Positions 8,641-17,250 of a stretch of 64,000 nt of DNA are shown piece by piece. The notes beneath the pieces are model-generated. The model saw only the letters and a list, made by a program, of their open reading frames with translations. It was not told where the DNA came from and did not search any database. The position numbers and the translations under genes are program-made. The stretch's first letter is position 1. Each line of letters starts with the position of its first letter. This DNA is from Halobacteriovorax sp. GB3 (lineage in GTDB: Bacteria > Bdellovibrionota > Bacteriovoracia > Bacteriovoracales > Bacteriovoracaceae): positions 434,001 to 498,000 of the forward strand of contig NZ_JAQSLN010000001.1 of the NCBI RefSeq assembly GCF_028649655.1, written 5' to 3'.

Positions 8641-9546
8641 ATGGCAAAAAAAGACAAAAGTAAGACGAAACTCAGTTTTGATGATTTTTTTAGCGAATTC
8701 TACTCGTCGAGATGGGACACGCTTAAAAAGGCCATGATTGAAAAAGACTTCAAGGTTTGGAGACGCAATAAGTTTAGCGACTTAAAGATGTGTGAGTCAT
8801 TAGAGCTTAGACCAATAGAGTGGTTGGAGTCTTGCTATTATCCTGGAGAAAATAGTGAGGATTTAAAACTCTGTGATGAAAATGGAATTCGTCTATTTTA
8901 TGGGATGGACCCTGCGAGTATTATTGTGGCGAGAACGCTTGCTATCAATTCGGGTGATGAGGTTCTCGATATGTGTGCTGCACCTGGGGGAAAAACACTT
9001 GTTCTCTTTGAATCGCTCGTTGATGGAGGAAATCAAAAGAGTAACGAAGTCTCTAGAACGAGACGCGATCGCTTAAAGAGAGTTATTCGTGACTATATTC
9101 CTGAAGAAAAGAGAATGCGTATCTCTATCTCTGGTAAAGATGGCCTTCGCTTTGGCCTAGACGAAGTTGAAACCTATGATAAGATTCTTGTGGATGCCCC
9201 TTGCTCGGGCGAAAAACATATTTTAGAAAGTGAATCTGAGCTTTCAAAGTGGACGGTAAAGCGAACGAAGAGGCTTGCTGGTCTTCAGTATGGACTTTTG
9301 TGTTCTGCTCTTTTAGCGGCAAAGAAAGAAGCTGAAATTGTTTACTCGACTTGCTCTATCTCCCCACTTGAAAATGATGATGTTCTCGAAAAGCTTCTTT
9401 CAAAGAAAGGAGATCAGTTTGAGTTTTCTCCATTAGAAGGTCCTATTTATGATCTTGGGGAAAAAACGAAGTATGGAGTTATTTTTCTTCCTGATCATTG
9501 TGGGTTCGGCCCACTGTTTGTTAGTCGATTAAAGAAAATCAACTAG
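8641..9546 (+). CDS. RsmB/NSUN-family RNA cytosine-C5 methyltransferase
   Basis: 301-residue m5C RNA methyltransferase-type protein. It shows SAM motif I DMCAAPGGKT, motif IV DAPCSGE and motif VI YSTCSISPLEN. The two Cys are the release and nucleophilic cysteines of the NSUN/RsmB family. There is no NusB-like or PUA domain, so it is shorter than RsmB or RsmF and the target RNA is unclear. I start it at ATG 8641, which has AAGGTG 7 bp upstream, rather than GTG 8584. The 3' end overlaps the convergent ABC permease gene by 8 bp. Confidence 0.85.
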   Translation: MAKKDKSKTKLSFDDFFSEFYSSRWDTLKKAMIEKDFKVWRRNKFSDLKMCESLELRPIEWLESCYYPGENSEDLKLCDENGIRLFYGMDPASIIVARTLAINSGDEVLDMCAAPGGKTLVLFESLVDGGNQKSNEVSRTRRDRLKRVIRDYIPEEKRMRISISGKDGLRFGLDEVETYDKILVDAPCSGEKHILESESELSKWTVKRTKRLAGLQYGLLCSALLAAKKEAEIVYSTCSISPLENDDVLEKLLSKKGDQFEFSPLEGPIYDLGEKTKYGVIFLPDHCGFGPLFVSRLKKIN

Positions 9547-10330
9547 AAGCAGAGTCATAGTGAGCAATGGCCTTTTTCCAAATAAAGATTAAGAATAAAT
9601 AAGACGCAACGATGGCCACAAGAAGCCCTAACAGTGGACTAACGCTTATTGGTTGCAGCAAGAATTTTACAGGTGCTGAACCAATGACTAAAATCGGGAA
9701 AAAGAAAGTGAGGGCCCTCTTTGCAAGTGGGTTATAGATAAAATCAGGCCAACGGGCCAGTTGCTGAAATTGCATTCTAAGTACATTAATTCCAAGTCCT
9801 TCTGTTAACCAAAACATACTTGTCGTAATGATGAACTCAATGATTGCTAAGAGAATAAATGAGAGCAACACCAGTAGTGGAAGTGAAATCCAAGAAACAA
9901 TTGGTAAATCTACTTTAAGTCCATAGTAAATGAGCGCACTCCAAGTGAAGATGATATTAATAAAACTCGATGGCCGAAAATAACGAAAAAAGACAATAAA
10001 GATCGAATGAACGGGCTTTAGGAGAGTGTAGTCAAGTCTTCCTGTTTTTATATCTTCAGATAGTATCCAGAATGATTCGCTAAGAAGAGTCATGTGAAGA
10101 TGATCTATTGTTAGCATAAAGGCCACAAAGAAAAGTAATTGTTCTCTATCCCATGGACCAATTGTTGAAATGTGGTCATAGATGAAGCTCACAGTTAAAA
10201 GAGCACTCAAATAAAAGAAGATATCCATGACAATGAGAAGAACAAAGTTTAAGCGAAAACTTGATGCCTCTGAGACACTTGTTGCCACGTACATTTTATA
10301 GATACTGAGGTAGTGTTTAATTGTATTCAT
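9539..10330 (-). CDS. ABC exporter permease, COG3694 type
   Basis: 263-residue inner-membrane protein with about six hydrophobic helices. Features such as EDIKTGRLDYTLLKPVHSIFIVFFRYFR are characteristic of the ABC-2-like permease family (DUF990/COG3694), which pairs with a COG4587 permease and a COG4586 ATPase. It is the third gene of the operon and abuts the second permease (stop at 10331, start at 10330). Together they would form one exporter; the cargo is unknown in this family. Confidence 0.82.
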   Translation of the reverse strand: MNTIKHYLSIYKMYVATSVSEASSFRLNFVLLIVMDIFFYLSALLTVSFIYDHISTIGPWDREQLLFFVAFMLTIDHLHMTLLSESFWILSEDIKTGRLDYTLLKPVHSIFIVFFRYFRPSSFINIIFTWSALIYYGLKVDLPIVSWISLPLLVLLSFILLAIIEFIITTSMFWLTEGLGINVLRMQFQQLARWPDFIYNPLAKRALTFFFPILVIGSAPVKFLLQPISVSPLLGLLVAIVASYLFLIFIWKKAIAHYDSASS

Positions 10331-11128
10331 CTAAATTCCAGCTGCCGTGTAGTTTTTTATTCCTCTTTTCCATATTAAATGATTGAGAAGAAAAGCAATC
10401 ATTATCCAAAGTCCAATCACTGCTATGGCGATTGGAAGTTTCGAGTAGTCACCTTCAAAAATCTTAACAGGGTAGTAGGTGAGATAGGGAAAAGGTGTCC
10501 ATTGAAGAAGATCGACAAAGGCCTTTGGGTAAAAATCTAGTGGCAAAATTGCCCCCGATAAAAAGAGTGAGAGAGTTTGCAAGATGACTCGCAAAATCCA
10601 AGTTTCTTCCAGCCAGAAGGCCAGAATTCCGCAAAGATATTGTAAGAGATACCAAAAAAATGAGATGTAAAAACAAAATAATATTCCAATTGCAAGTTGG
10701 GAGACGGTTAAATCCGCAAGGAATCCAAAACTTGATATAATTGCAATTGTCACAAGACTAATGAGTAATTGTAGAAATTGAAAACTGAGAAAACTTGCCG
10801 TATGAAATTCCCAAAAGTTAAAAGGATAAATGAGGTAACTTGAAATTCTACCTAAGCGTATATCTTCAGAGAGATTCATCGAGTTATGACCTTGGGCCAA
10901 AAGAGATATAATAAGGGTCCAGATATGATAGTGGATCATTTCTTGAAAATTATACCCTTGAATGACCTGTTGCTCATCGCCACCATAAATTGATGACCAA
11001 AGATTATACTTAATGAAAAAGAAGACAATGGCAGGGCCAATAACTTGTAGGAAGAAATTTAATCGATAGGCCGTGTATTTAGACCAACTAATCTTAATTG
11101 TTTGCCACCACTTTGCAACATTTTTCAT
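10331..11128 (-). CDS. ABC exporter permease, COG4587 type
   Basis: 265-residue permease with about six membrane helices and the family phrase NLSEDIRLGRISSYLIYPFNF. It mirrors the EDIKTGRLDYTLLKP of its partner, so the two permeases are related and likely form a heterodimer. The gene lies 1 bp after the ATPase and directly before the second permease. Confidence 0.82.
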   Translation of the reverse strand: MKNVAKWWQTIKISWSKYTAYRLNFFLQVIGPAIVFFFIKYNLWSSIYGGDEQQVIQGYNFQEMIHYHIWTLIISLLAQGHNSMNLSEDIRLGRISSYLIYPFNFWEFHTASFLSFQFLQLLISLVTIAIISSFGFLADLTVSQLAIGILFCFYISFFWYLLQYLCGILAFWLEETWILRVILQTLSLFLSGAILPLDFYPKAFVDLLQWTPFPYLTYYPVKIFEGDYSKLPIAIAVIGLWIMIAFLLNHLIWKRGIKNYTAAGI

Positions 11129-11129
11129 G

Positions 11130-12125
11130 CTATTGATCTCTCGTCAGAATTTCGGGATTGGCCATAAGGGTTTTCATAACTTTTTCAATAGGCATTTTCT
11201 CTGTATGAAAATCTGAAACGGAAAATGTCGAAAGAATTTCACTGGAAACTTTGTTGAGTTCATTTTCATCAAGTTTCAATTCAACTTCCATTTTGTTTTC
11301 ACTCCATTGGCAATCGTGATTTCGCCAGAATGAATGTGCAAATACTTGATCGTCTTGAAAGGTGAATGTTACCGTTTTCTTTTTACCGAGAATTTTTTCA
11401 AAGTCTCTTATGGGACCATCGAATCCTTTCTTCCCTTTAAAGATAAGAACAATGCGATCACAGAGAGCTTGTACATCCGCCATATAATGAGATGTGAGAA
11501 TAATCGTAACCTTATTTTTTTGATGGTATTCTTTGATGAAGTTTCTAATATTTTCTTGGGCCACAAGATCAAGTCCAATGGTTGGTTCATCAAGGAAGAT
11601 TATATCGGGAGAGTGCAGTAAGCTCGCCATGAGCTCTAGTTTCATTCTCTCACCCAAAGATAATTTTCTAACATGGACGTGAAGGAGTTCTTTGACATCG
11701 AGAAGAGTCGACATCGATTCAATTTTTTCTTGAAAAATATCATCTGGTATTTCATAGTACTTTTGAAGAAGAGAAAGTGAGTCCATGGCCGGAATATCCC
11801 ACCAAAGTTGAGATTTTTGTCCCATGACCAAGGCGATCTTTTTTCGAAAATCTTTATTTCTCTCCCATGGATTATGACCATTCACTAATAACTGCCCCTT
11901 AGAGGGAACAATAATTCCTGTGAACATTTTCATAAGGGTTGTTTTCCCAGCACCATTAGGCCCTAGTAATCCTATGATTTCGCCTTTTTTAATCTCGAGA
12001 TTAAAGTCTTCAACGGCATTTTTAGTGATATAATCTCTTTTAAAGAAGGTTTTGAATGCACCTAAGAGTCCAGGTTCTTTTTTGTAGCTTCTAAATTGTT
12101 TTGTGAGTCCATTTGCTTCTATCAT
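11130..12125 (-). CDS. ABC exporter ATPase, COG4586 type
   Basis: 331-residue nucleotide-binding subunit: Walker A GLLGPNGAGKTT (about residue 53), Q-loop MGQKSQLWWDIPAMDSLSL, signature LSLGERMK (degenerate LSGGQ), Walker B IIFLDEPTIGLD and H-loop LTSHYM. The Q-loop phrase with LWWDIP and the C-terminal about 100-residue extension are typical of COG4586 rather than DrrA/NatA. It powers the two permeases encoded immediately downstream. Confidence 0.9.
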   Translation of the reverse strand: MIEANGLTKQFRSYKKEPGLLGAFKTFFKRDYITKNAVEDFNLEIKKGEIIGLLGPNGAGKTTLMKMFTGIIVPSKGQLLVNGHNPWERNKDFRKKIALVMGQKSQLWWDIPAMDSLSLLQKYYEIPDDIFQEKIESMSTLLDVKELLHVHVRKLSLGERMKLELMASLLHSPDIIFLDEPTIGLDLVAQENIRNFIKEYHQKNKVTIILTSHYMADVQALCDRIVLIFKGKKGFDGPIRDFEKILGKKKTVTFTFQDDQVFAHSFWRNHDCQWSENKMEVELKLDENELNKVSSEILSTFSVSDFHTEKMPIEKVMKTLMANPEILTRDQ

Positions 12126-12179
12126 GGTTGAATCTTAAGTTTACGGTGACAGATATTCAATCCTTTTTAGGAGTAGCTT

Positions 12180-13034
12180 TTGCTAAATTTTAAAAAATGG
12201 CGATCTTACAACTTGAGGCTTATTATTGAAGAAGTGGTCCTTCTTTCGATTCTCTGTTTGGTTAGTGTCATTACGACCTATGTGATTTTTGGAGATATTT
12301 TTAGTGCGCTCTTTTCAATGATCATTCCTATCCTTTTTACTTTTCATTTGAAAAATAGTTCCCAGATTTTACTTCGCTACTATCGAGCAAGGCAATTAGA
12401 TCGAGAGGATTTTGATTCTATCTATTCTATTGTCGATGATCTCTCTGTAAGGGCTTCACTTGATCAAAGACCTAGACTGTATTTTCTCGATACCTTTCAA
12501 ATTAATGCTTTCACTGCTGATTTTGGTGAGTATTATGGTATAGCCATTTCTCGAGGTTTGATCAATACGATGCAAGAGAGAGAACTTAAAGCTGTCTTGG
12601 CCCATGAAATATCTCATATCTCTAATCGAGACCCGCTTTTTTTAAAAGTAACAACCGCTATTTATAGCTTTATCTCTTTTGTCAGTACGGCCATTCATAT
12701 TATTTTAATTCTCTGCTTACCATTTTACTTATTAAACTTAATAGAGATACGTTTGCAGCTGGCCTTTGCCATCATATTCTCGCCGTGGATACTCAGATTC
12801 CTTATTTTGGCCATCATGAGAAATCGAGAATATAAGGCAGATCTCAATGCAAGTCTTCTTACTCAAGATCCTCTGGGACTTGCCATGGCCCTTAGAAAGT
12901 TACTTCGATTACAAGGGCGCTTTTTGAATCTCTTTTTTCCTTTTCGTCCCAATCAAAAAACGAGCATGCTCGACACTCATCCAACGACAACAAGTCGTAT
13001 TTCTCGCTTACTCGATCTTGAAAAAAGGATGTAA
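12180..13034 (+). CDS. M48-family membrane zinc metallopeptidase (HtpX-like)
   Basis: 284-residue membrane protease. Two hydrophobic helices (about 18-55) precede the zinc motif HEISH (142-146), with a further hydrophobic pair (about 160-213) before REYKAD, whose Glu217 is the expected third zinc ligand and Asp221 the family Asp. HtpX-type enzymes degrade damaged membrane proteins. It is shorter than some M48 members but has the whole catalytic core. The start is TTG at 12180, justified by AGGAG 7 bp upstream. The small zinc-finger gene follows. Confidence 0.83.
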   Translation: MLNFKKWRSYNLRLIIEEVVLLSILCLVSVITTYVIFGDIFSALFSMIIPILFTFHLKNSSQILLRYYRARQLDREDFDSIYSIVDDLSVRASLDQRPRLYFLDTFQINAFTADFGEYYGIAISRGLINTMQERELKAVLAHEISHISNRDPLFLKVTTAIYSFISFVSTAIHIILILCLPFYLLNLIEIRLQLAFAIIFSPWILRFLILAIMRNREYKADLNASLLTQDPLGLAMALRKLLRLQGRFLNLFFPFRPNQKTSMLDTHPTTTSRISRLLDLEKRM

Positions 13035-13076
13035 CGTTTTCTCTTGGAATCTCACTCAATGAAAAGGAGTGGCAAG

Positions 13077-13316
13077 ATGTTGACGTGCAAGAGGGTCTAT
13101 ACACTTTTATGGTCTAGTGAAGATTTACATTTTTGGCAAAAATGTCGTGTTTCTCTACACTTACTTATATGCCCTAATTGCCGTAGGGCCCAAGAACTTA
13201 AAGATCGGTTAGATATGGCCATGAAAAAGGTTCAAATCAAGTATGGGGATTTAGAAAAAATAAGGAAACTAGAAGATGAAATTCTTGTAAGTGTTAGAAA
13301 TTACGATAGGAGATGA
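13077..13316 (+). CDS. small zf-HC2-like zinc-finger protein
   Basis: 79-residue protein. An N-terminal Cys (LTCKR) and HLLICPNCR give a C-x(n)-H-x3-C-x2-C arrangement as in the anti-sigma zf-HC2 zinc-binding domain. The rest is a charged helix. It has no membrane segment, and no sigma factor gene is adjacent, so an anti-sigma role is only a possibility. ATG 13077 is preferred over TTG 13044 because AAGGAG sits 9 bp upstream. Lies 42 bp after the M48 peptidase and probably shares its transcript. Confidence 0.6.
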   Translation: MLTCKRVYTLLWSSEDLHFWQKCRVSLHLLICPNCRRAQELKDRLDMAMKKVQIKYGDLEKIRKLEDEILVSVRNYDRR

Positions 13317-13407
13317 GTGTCTCTCTTTTTGACAGTAAGGGAATCTTTTTCAAAGTCTCTGCACAAAAATCTCTGTTGGCTAAAATTTTCTTAAGGAGGC
13401 CAACGAG

Positions 13408-13890
13408 ATGGTTCAAAAACTTTGTGTTCTATTTTCTTTTCTAGCAATTCTTCTTTCATCTGCAAAAGCAGATGAGTTTAAGATTGGAAATGACAAACAC
13501 GAGGTCAAGCTCTCTTGTGCTTTTACAAATTGTCTTATTGTTGAAATGAAAGATGGAAAAAGAGAAACTCTCTTTGATGGAATCAATAGAGACCAAGGCA
13601 AAAATCTAATTGATCTCTCTTTGAAATCGAATAGCTCAAAAATTTATTTTCCTATCTCTTCAAAGAAAATGAACTCAAGTAGTGGGTTGGCACCTCTTCG
13701 TTTTGTCTTAGATCTTACTCATATTGCTTTTGTACAAGTTCCAAATATCCTATCTCAAAAGATCGCCCGTCTCTTTTTAAAATTAGATGAGGATGGAAGC
13801 CTATCTTGGCTTTATTCTTCATTTCTTAAATCATTCAAGACGGACTCAATCGCAACGACATTAAAAAAGATTAAAAATCGTTCTGTTTAA
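13408..13890 (+). CDS. secreted protein of unknown function
   Basis: 160 residues starting with a clear Sec signal peptide (KLCVLFSFLAILLSSAKA, cleavage after AKA near residue 21). The mature part has early Cys residues (VKLSCAFTNC) that could form a disulfide, then strands and a helical tail. I recognise no family. RBS AAGGAGG is well placed. It stands alone between the zinc-finger gene and the acylphosphatase-like gene. Confidence 0.6.
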   Translation: MVQKLCVLFSFLAILLSSAKADEFKIGNDKHEVKLSCAFTNCLIVEMKDGKRETLFDGINRDQGKNLIDLSLKSNSSKIYFPISSKKMNSSSGLAPLRFVLDLTHIAFVQVPNILSQKIARLFLKLDEDGSLSWLYSSFLKSFKTDSIATTLKKIKNRSV

Positions 13891-13954
13891 TTTCTCGTAT
13901 TTTCCTCTAGCAGTATAAAATGAAATTATGTTTTCTTGTGTGAAGGAGGCTCTA

Positions 13955-14290
13955 ATGAAGAAGAAAGTTACGATTAATGTCTATGGCAAGGTTCAGGGAA
14001 TCATGTTTCGCCAAACTTTTATTCGGGCCGCAATCAAAAGAGAGCTTGATGCCGGAGCCACAAATGATCCCAATGATAGAAATCATGTCACATGTTCAAT
14101 GGAAGGAGATGATACGATAATTGAAGAATTGATTCATGATTTAGCTCAATTGGATAAACTTAACTCATGGGGTGCTAAGGTTGATAAAGTCGAAAGACTT
14201 AGTGACTATCTCAATTATTCTTCTCACGAAGTAACGACTGAAAATGTTGATGAATACAAATGGTCTAGTGGTGTAGAGTTCTATCTCTAA
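13955..14290 (+). CDS. acylphosphatase-like protein
   Basis: 111-residue small alpha/beta protein. The N-terminal VYGKVQGIMFRQTF matches the acylphosphatase signature G-x-V-Q-G-V-x-FR, including the phosphate-binding loop and Arg. The second motif, usually VRNLPDGSVE, reads GATNDPNDRNHVTC, keeping an Asn but with a longer turn. It may hydrolyse acyl phosphates or be an altered member. I use ATG 13955, preceded by a strong AAGGAGG, not the upstream TTG/ATG codons. Confidence 0.72.
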   Translation: MKKKVTINVYGKVQGIMFRQTFIRAAIKRELDAGATNDPNDRNHVTCSMEGDDTIIEELIHDLAQLDKLNSWGAKVDKVERLSDYLNYSSHEVTTENVDEYKWSSGVEFYL

Positions 14291-14422
14291 TACTCGATGT
14301 CATCACAGCTCTAATTCAAGAAAACATAAAAACTTTCAATGTTTTGCCAAGTATTTCTGGGCATTCTCCTCAATATGGCCTAGGGTTAAAGTATAACGCT
14401 AATTCTACATAAGGATTTAATT

Positions 14423-14905
14423 ATGACGATCTCTAAAAACAAAGTTGTGACAATGCACTATCATTTAACAAATGATAATGGAGATGTTCTCGATTCATCT
14501 CAAGGCGCAGAGCCTCTTCTATATCTACAGGGTCACAATAATATTATTCCAGGTCTTGAAAAAGAAATGGAAGGTAAAAATGTTGGAGACAAATTTAAAG
14601 TAACGATTGAAGCAAAAGATGGTTATGGAGAATATGATGAAGGTCTCGTGCAAAAACTTCCTAAAGAGCAATTTGCACAATTCCCAGAGCTAACAGTAGG
14701 GATGAGATTCCACATTGATAGTAACTATGGGCCAATGGTTGTTCAGGTCGATGAAATTACTGATTCTGAAGTGACGATTAATGGGAACCACGAACTTGCT
14801 GGAACAAGACTAACTTTTGATGTTGAAGTTGTTGAGATTCGCGATGCAAGCCAAGAGGAAATTGATCACGGTCACGTTCATGGACCAGGTGGACACCAAC
14901 ACTAA
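14423..14905 (+). CDS. slyD: FKBP-type peptidyl-prolyl isomerase SlyD
   Basis: 160-residue cytoplasmic PPIase/chaperone. The FKBP half-sites (GAEPLLYLQGHNNIIPGLEKEMEG, then the IF-domain insertion with DGYGEYDE) and the later GNHELAGTRLTFDVEVVEI block are collinear with SlyD. A short His-rich tail (HGHVHGPGGHQH) would bind nickel as in E. coli SlyD. Single gene with a strong terminator 15 bp downstream. Confidence 0.93.
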   Translation: MTISKNKVVTMHYHLTNDNGDVLDSSQGAEPLLYLQGHNNIIPGLEKEMEGKNVGDKFKVTIEAKDGYGEYDEGLVQKLPKEQFAQFPELTVGMRFHIDSNYGPMVVQVDEITDSEVTINGNHELAGTRLTFDVEVVEIRDASQEEIDHGHVHGPGGHQH

Positions 14906-14920
14906 AATCTATTGATTATG

Positions 14921-14947
14921 AAGCCCCGTTATTTCGGGGCTTTTTTA
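14921..14947 (+). terminator. rho-independent terminator of slyD
   Basis: AAGCCCCG and CGGGGCTT make an 8-bp GC-rich stem with a 6-base loop, followed by a run of T. It starts 15 bp after the slyD stop. Confidence 0.9.
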
Positions 14948-15030
14948 TTTCAATAGGATCTATTTGAAAATGGCTCCTTCCATTGACCTATACTCAGACT
15001 TGGGAGATGGTTAAAGAAATCGGAGTCTTC

Positions 15031-16257
15031 ATGAACCAAATCAAAAATCCAAATAATAATTTAACTATTTTAATCTTAGGGCTCTTAACGGCCTTTGGAC
15101 CTTTAAGTATCGATATGTATCTGCCATCATTTGTTTCTCTTTCAGAAGAGTTTGCTGTTCCTATATCGCAGATTCAACTGACTCTTGGAGCATTCATTAT
15201 TGGTATGGGTGCAGGACAAATTTTCTATGGACCATTATCTGATCAGTATGGAAGAAGAACATCGCTCTTTGTTGGACTCTTTCTTTATATCTGTTCATCT
15301 TTTCTTTGTATCTACGCTCACTCGGTTGAGCAAATTATCTTATTGCGCTTTATCCAGGGACTTGGAGGATGTGCCGGAACAGTTATGGCACGAGCGGTTG
15401 TTAGAGATCTCTATGATGGAGACGATGCCGCAAAAATTTTTTCAGTTTTAATGCTTATCATGGGAGTTGCTCCCATTCTTGCTCCAACGATTGGTGGCTT
15501 TATTTTAAGTGCCTACACGTGGAGAATTATTTTTATCATCCTCGGTTGTATTGGTGTTTTGGCCTTCATCAATGTTCTGTTCTTTTTAAAAGAAACAAAT
15601 CCAAAGGAAAAACGAAACCCACGAGCTTTGAAGATGGCCTTTTCTACATACAGAGAGATCGTAAAGGATAAATCTTTTATCGGTTACCTTTGTACAGGAG
15701 GAATGATTCAAGGGGTTCTCTTCTCTTATATCACAGGCTCATCATTTGTTTTTATGAAGTACTATCATTTAACAGAATCACAATACGGCCTGCTCTTTGG
15801 TCTTAATGCATTTGGATTGATCATGGCCTCTCAGGTTAATCGCTATCTTCTATCTAGAATGTCCATCAATCAAATTATTAAGAGAGTGACTCTGGTGAAC
15901 TTTATTTGCGCTTGCTTTCTCTTATTTAATGGAATTACGGAAACGTTTGGATTCTATGGAATTGCTGTACCTCTTTTCTTTTGTATTGCATCTATTGGTA
16001 TGGTTTTTCCTAATACGACGGCAGGAGCCCTGTTAAATCACTCAACTCACGCAGGAAGTGCTTCAGCGCTACTTGGAACTCTTCTCTTTGTCTTTGGATC
16101 GAGTTCTACTCTGTCGGTAAGTTTATTTGCCAATGGAACTCTCATTCCAATGACTGCTGTGATTTTCTTTTGCTCCCTGATGGGACTTAGTCTTTTTCGT
16201 TTTCTCGTACTTCGCAATGATCAATCAGCGGTTGCTGAGAGTTCTTCAAAGTCTTGA
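15031..16257 (+). CDS. Bcr/CflA-family major facilitator superfamily efflux transporter
   Basis: 408-residue 12-helix inner-membrane drug/H+ antiporter. The N-terminus LTAFGPLSIDMYLPS is the Bcr/CflA signature, followed by the MFS motif A GPLSDQYGRRTS and by RFIQGLGGCAGTVMARAVVRDLY, typical of bicyclomycin/chloramphenicol-type exporters. Substrate is not predictable. I start at ATG 15031, where GGAG precedes by 5 bp and the length is normal, rather than TTG 14983. Overlaps the convergent EamA gene by 37 bp. Confidence 0.88.
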   Translation: MNQIKNPNNNLTILILGLLTAFGPLSIDMYLPSFVSLSEEFAVPISQIQLTLGAFIIGMGAGQIFYGPLSDQYGRRTSLFVGLFLYICSSFLCIYAHSVEQIILLRFIQGLGGCAGTVMARAVVRDLYDGDDAAKIFSVLMLIMGVAPILAPTIGGFILSAYTWRIIFIILGCIGVLAFINVLFFLKETNPKEKRNPRALKMAFSTYREIVKDKSFIGYLCTGGMIQGVLFSYITGSSFVFMKYYHLTESQYGLLFGLNAFGLIMASQVNRYLLSRMSINQIIKRVTLVNFICACFLLFNGITETFGFYGIAVPLFFCIASIGMVFPNTTAGALLNHSTHAGSASALLGTLLFVFGSSSTLSVSLFANGTLIPMTAVIFFCSLMGLSLFRFLVLRNDQSAVAESSSKS

Positions 16258-17129
16258 GCGTCCTTTTCAAAATTTGTCATTTTGGGAATGAGTGCGACAC
16301 AGATAAGAACGAGTGAACAGCCAATGAGAGCTTGAATTGAGAGCGTCTCTGCGAAAAAGAGATAGCCAAAGAGTGCTGCAAAAATAGACTCTAAAAGAAA
16401 GGCAAGGCTCACAATATGAGGAGGCGTTCCTTGTTGGGCAAAGACCTGAAAGCTAAAGGCGATGATCGAAGAAAAAATCGATAGAATAATAAATCCTAAT
16501 AGCGGAGAAGGGCTAAGAGTTACAAGTGAGTCAAAATCTAAAAGAGGTTTTAGGTTTGGTGGTCCTTCAAACATAAGTCCAAAAATGAGTCCTAAAACTC
16601 CCATATAAAAACATTGAAGAAGATTAAATTCCACGGCCGGTAAGTGGGCAGCGTATTTATCAACAGCTAAAATATGGAGAGCAAAGAAGAAGGCCGAGAT
16701 AATGGTAATGATATCTCCCATATTGATATTGTCGATTTTAAATTCACACAGAAGCATGATTCCAAAAAGTGATCCCGCTAAGAGAAACCAATAACCTTTC
16801 TTAAAACGTTGTTTAAAAAAGAAGTAAGTCAAAATGGGCGTGAAGATAGAATAAAAGACTGTGAGAAAGCCACTCTTTGCCAGTGTGGTCATTTCAATTC
16901 CATATGTTTGAAGCTGGAGAGCTGTTAAAAGCAACACTGAACAAATGATGGGACCAATCTTATCTTTGATTGTTCTTCTCATCATGAGAAAGGGCAGTGA
17001 AAAGAGTGCAGCGAAAACGTAGCGAAGTGAATTTGACCAAAGAGGTGAGTAGTCTACAAGTGTCCATCTTGTTCCTACAAAACCCATTCCCCAAATTAAT
17101 GTCGCTATAATTAAAAGTCCAAATCTCAT
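16221..17129 (-). CDS. EamA/DMT-superfamily transporter
   Basis: 302-residue protein with ten hydrophobic helices arranged as two EamA repeats (about 5-135 and 150-290). The IWGMGFVGTRW start and the second-repeat LLESIFAALFGYLFFAETLS are typical of RhaT/YdcZ-like drug/metabolite transporters. Substrate unknown. ATG 17129 has an ideal GGCAGGAGG just upstream, so the longer reading from 17156 is rejected. Confidence 0.85.
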   Translation of the reverse strand: MRFGLLIIATLIWGMGFVGTRWTLVDYSPLWSNSLRYVFAALFSLPFLMMRRTIKDKIGPIICSVLLLTALQLQTYGIEMTTLAKSGFLTVFYSIFTPILTYFFFKQRFKKGYWFLLAGSLFGIMLLCEFKIDNINMGDIITIISAFFFALHILAVDKYAAHLPAVEFNLLQCFYMGVLGLIFGLMFEGPPNLKPLLDFDSLVTLSPSPLLGFIILSIFSSIIAFSFQVFAQQGTPPHIVSLAFLLESIFAALFGYLFFAETLSIQALIGCSLVLICVALIPKMTNFEKDAQDFEELSATAD

Positions 17130-17205
17130 GCTGCCTCCTGCCAAAGAAGGTAACACCGAATCAAAAATAAGGGAAGTTTATTAGGCCTAAGGGATTTTGT
17201 TTAAA

Positions 17206-17240
17206 AGTATCAATGGCCCAGACAGTGATTGCTGGGCCGT
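17206..17240 (-). terminator. terminator of menB
   Basis: CTGGGCC (17232-17238) and its complement TGGCCCAG (17214-17221) pair into a 7-bp stem with a 10-base loop, 13 bp past the menB stop. A T-rich tract follows on the minus strand. Confidence 0.65.
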
Positions 17241-17250
17241 TAACTTTCAA

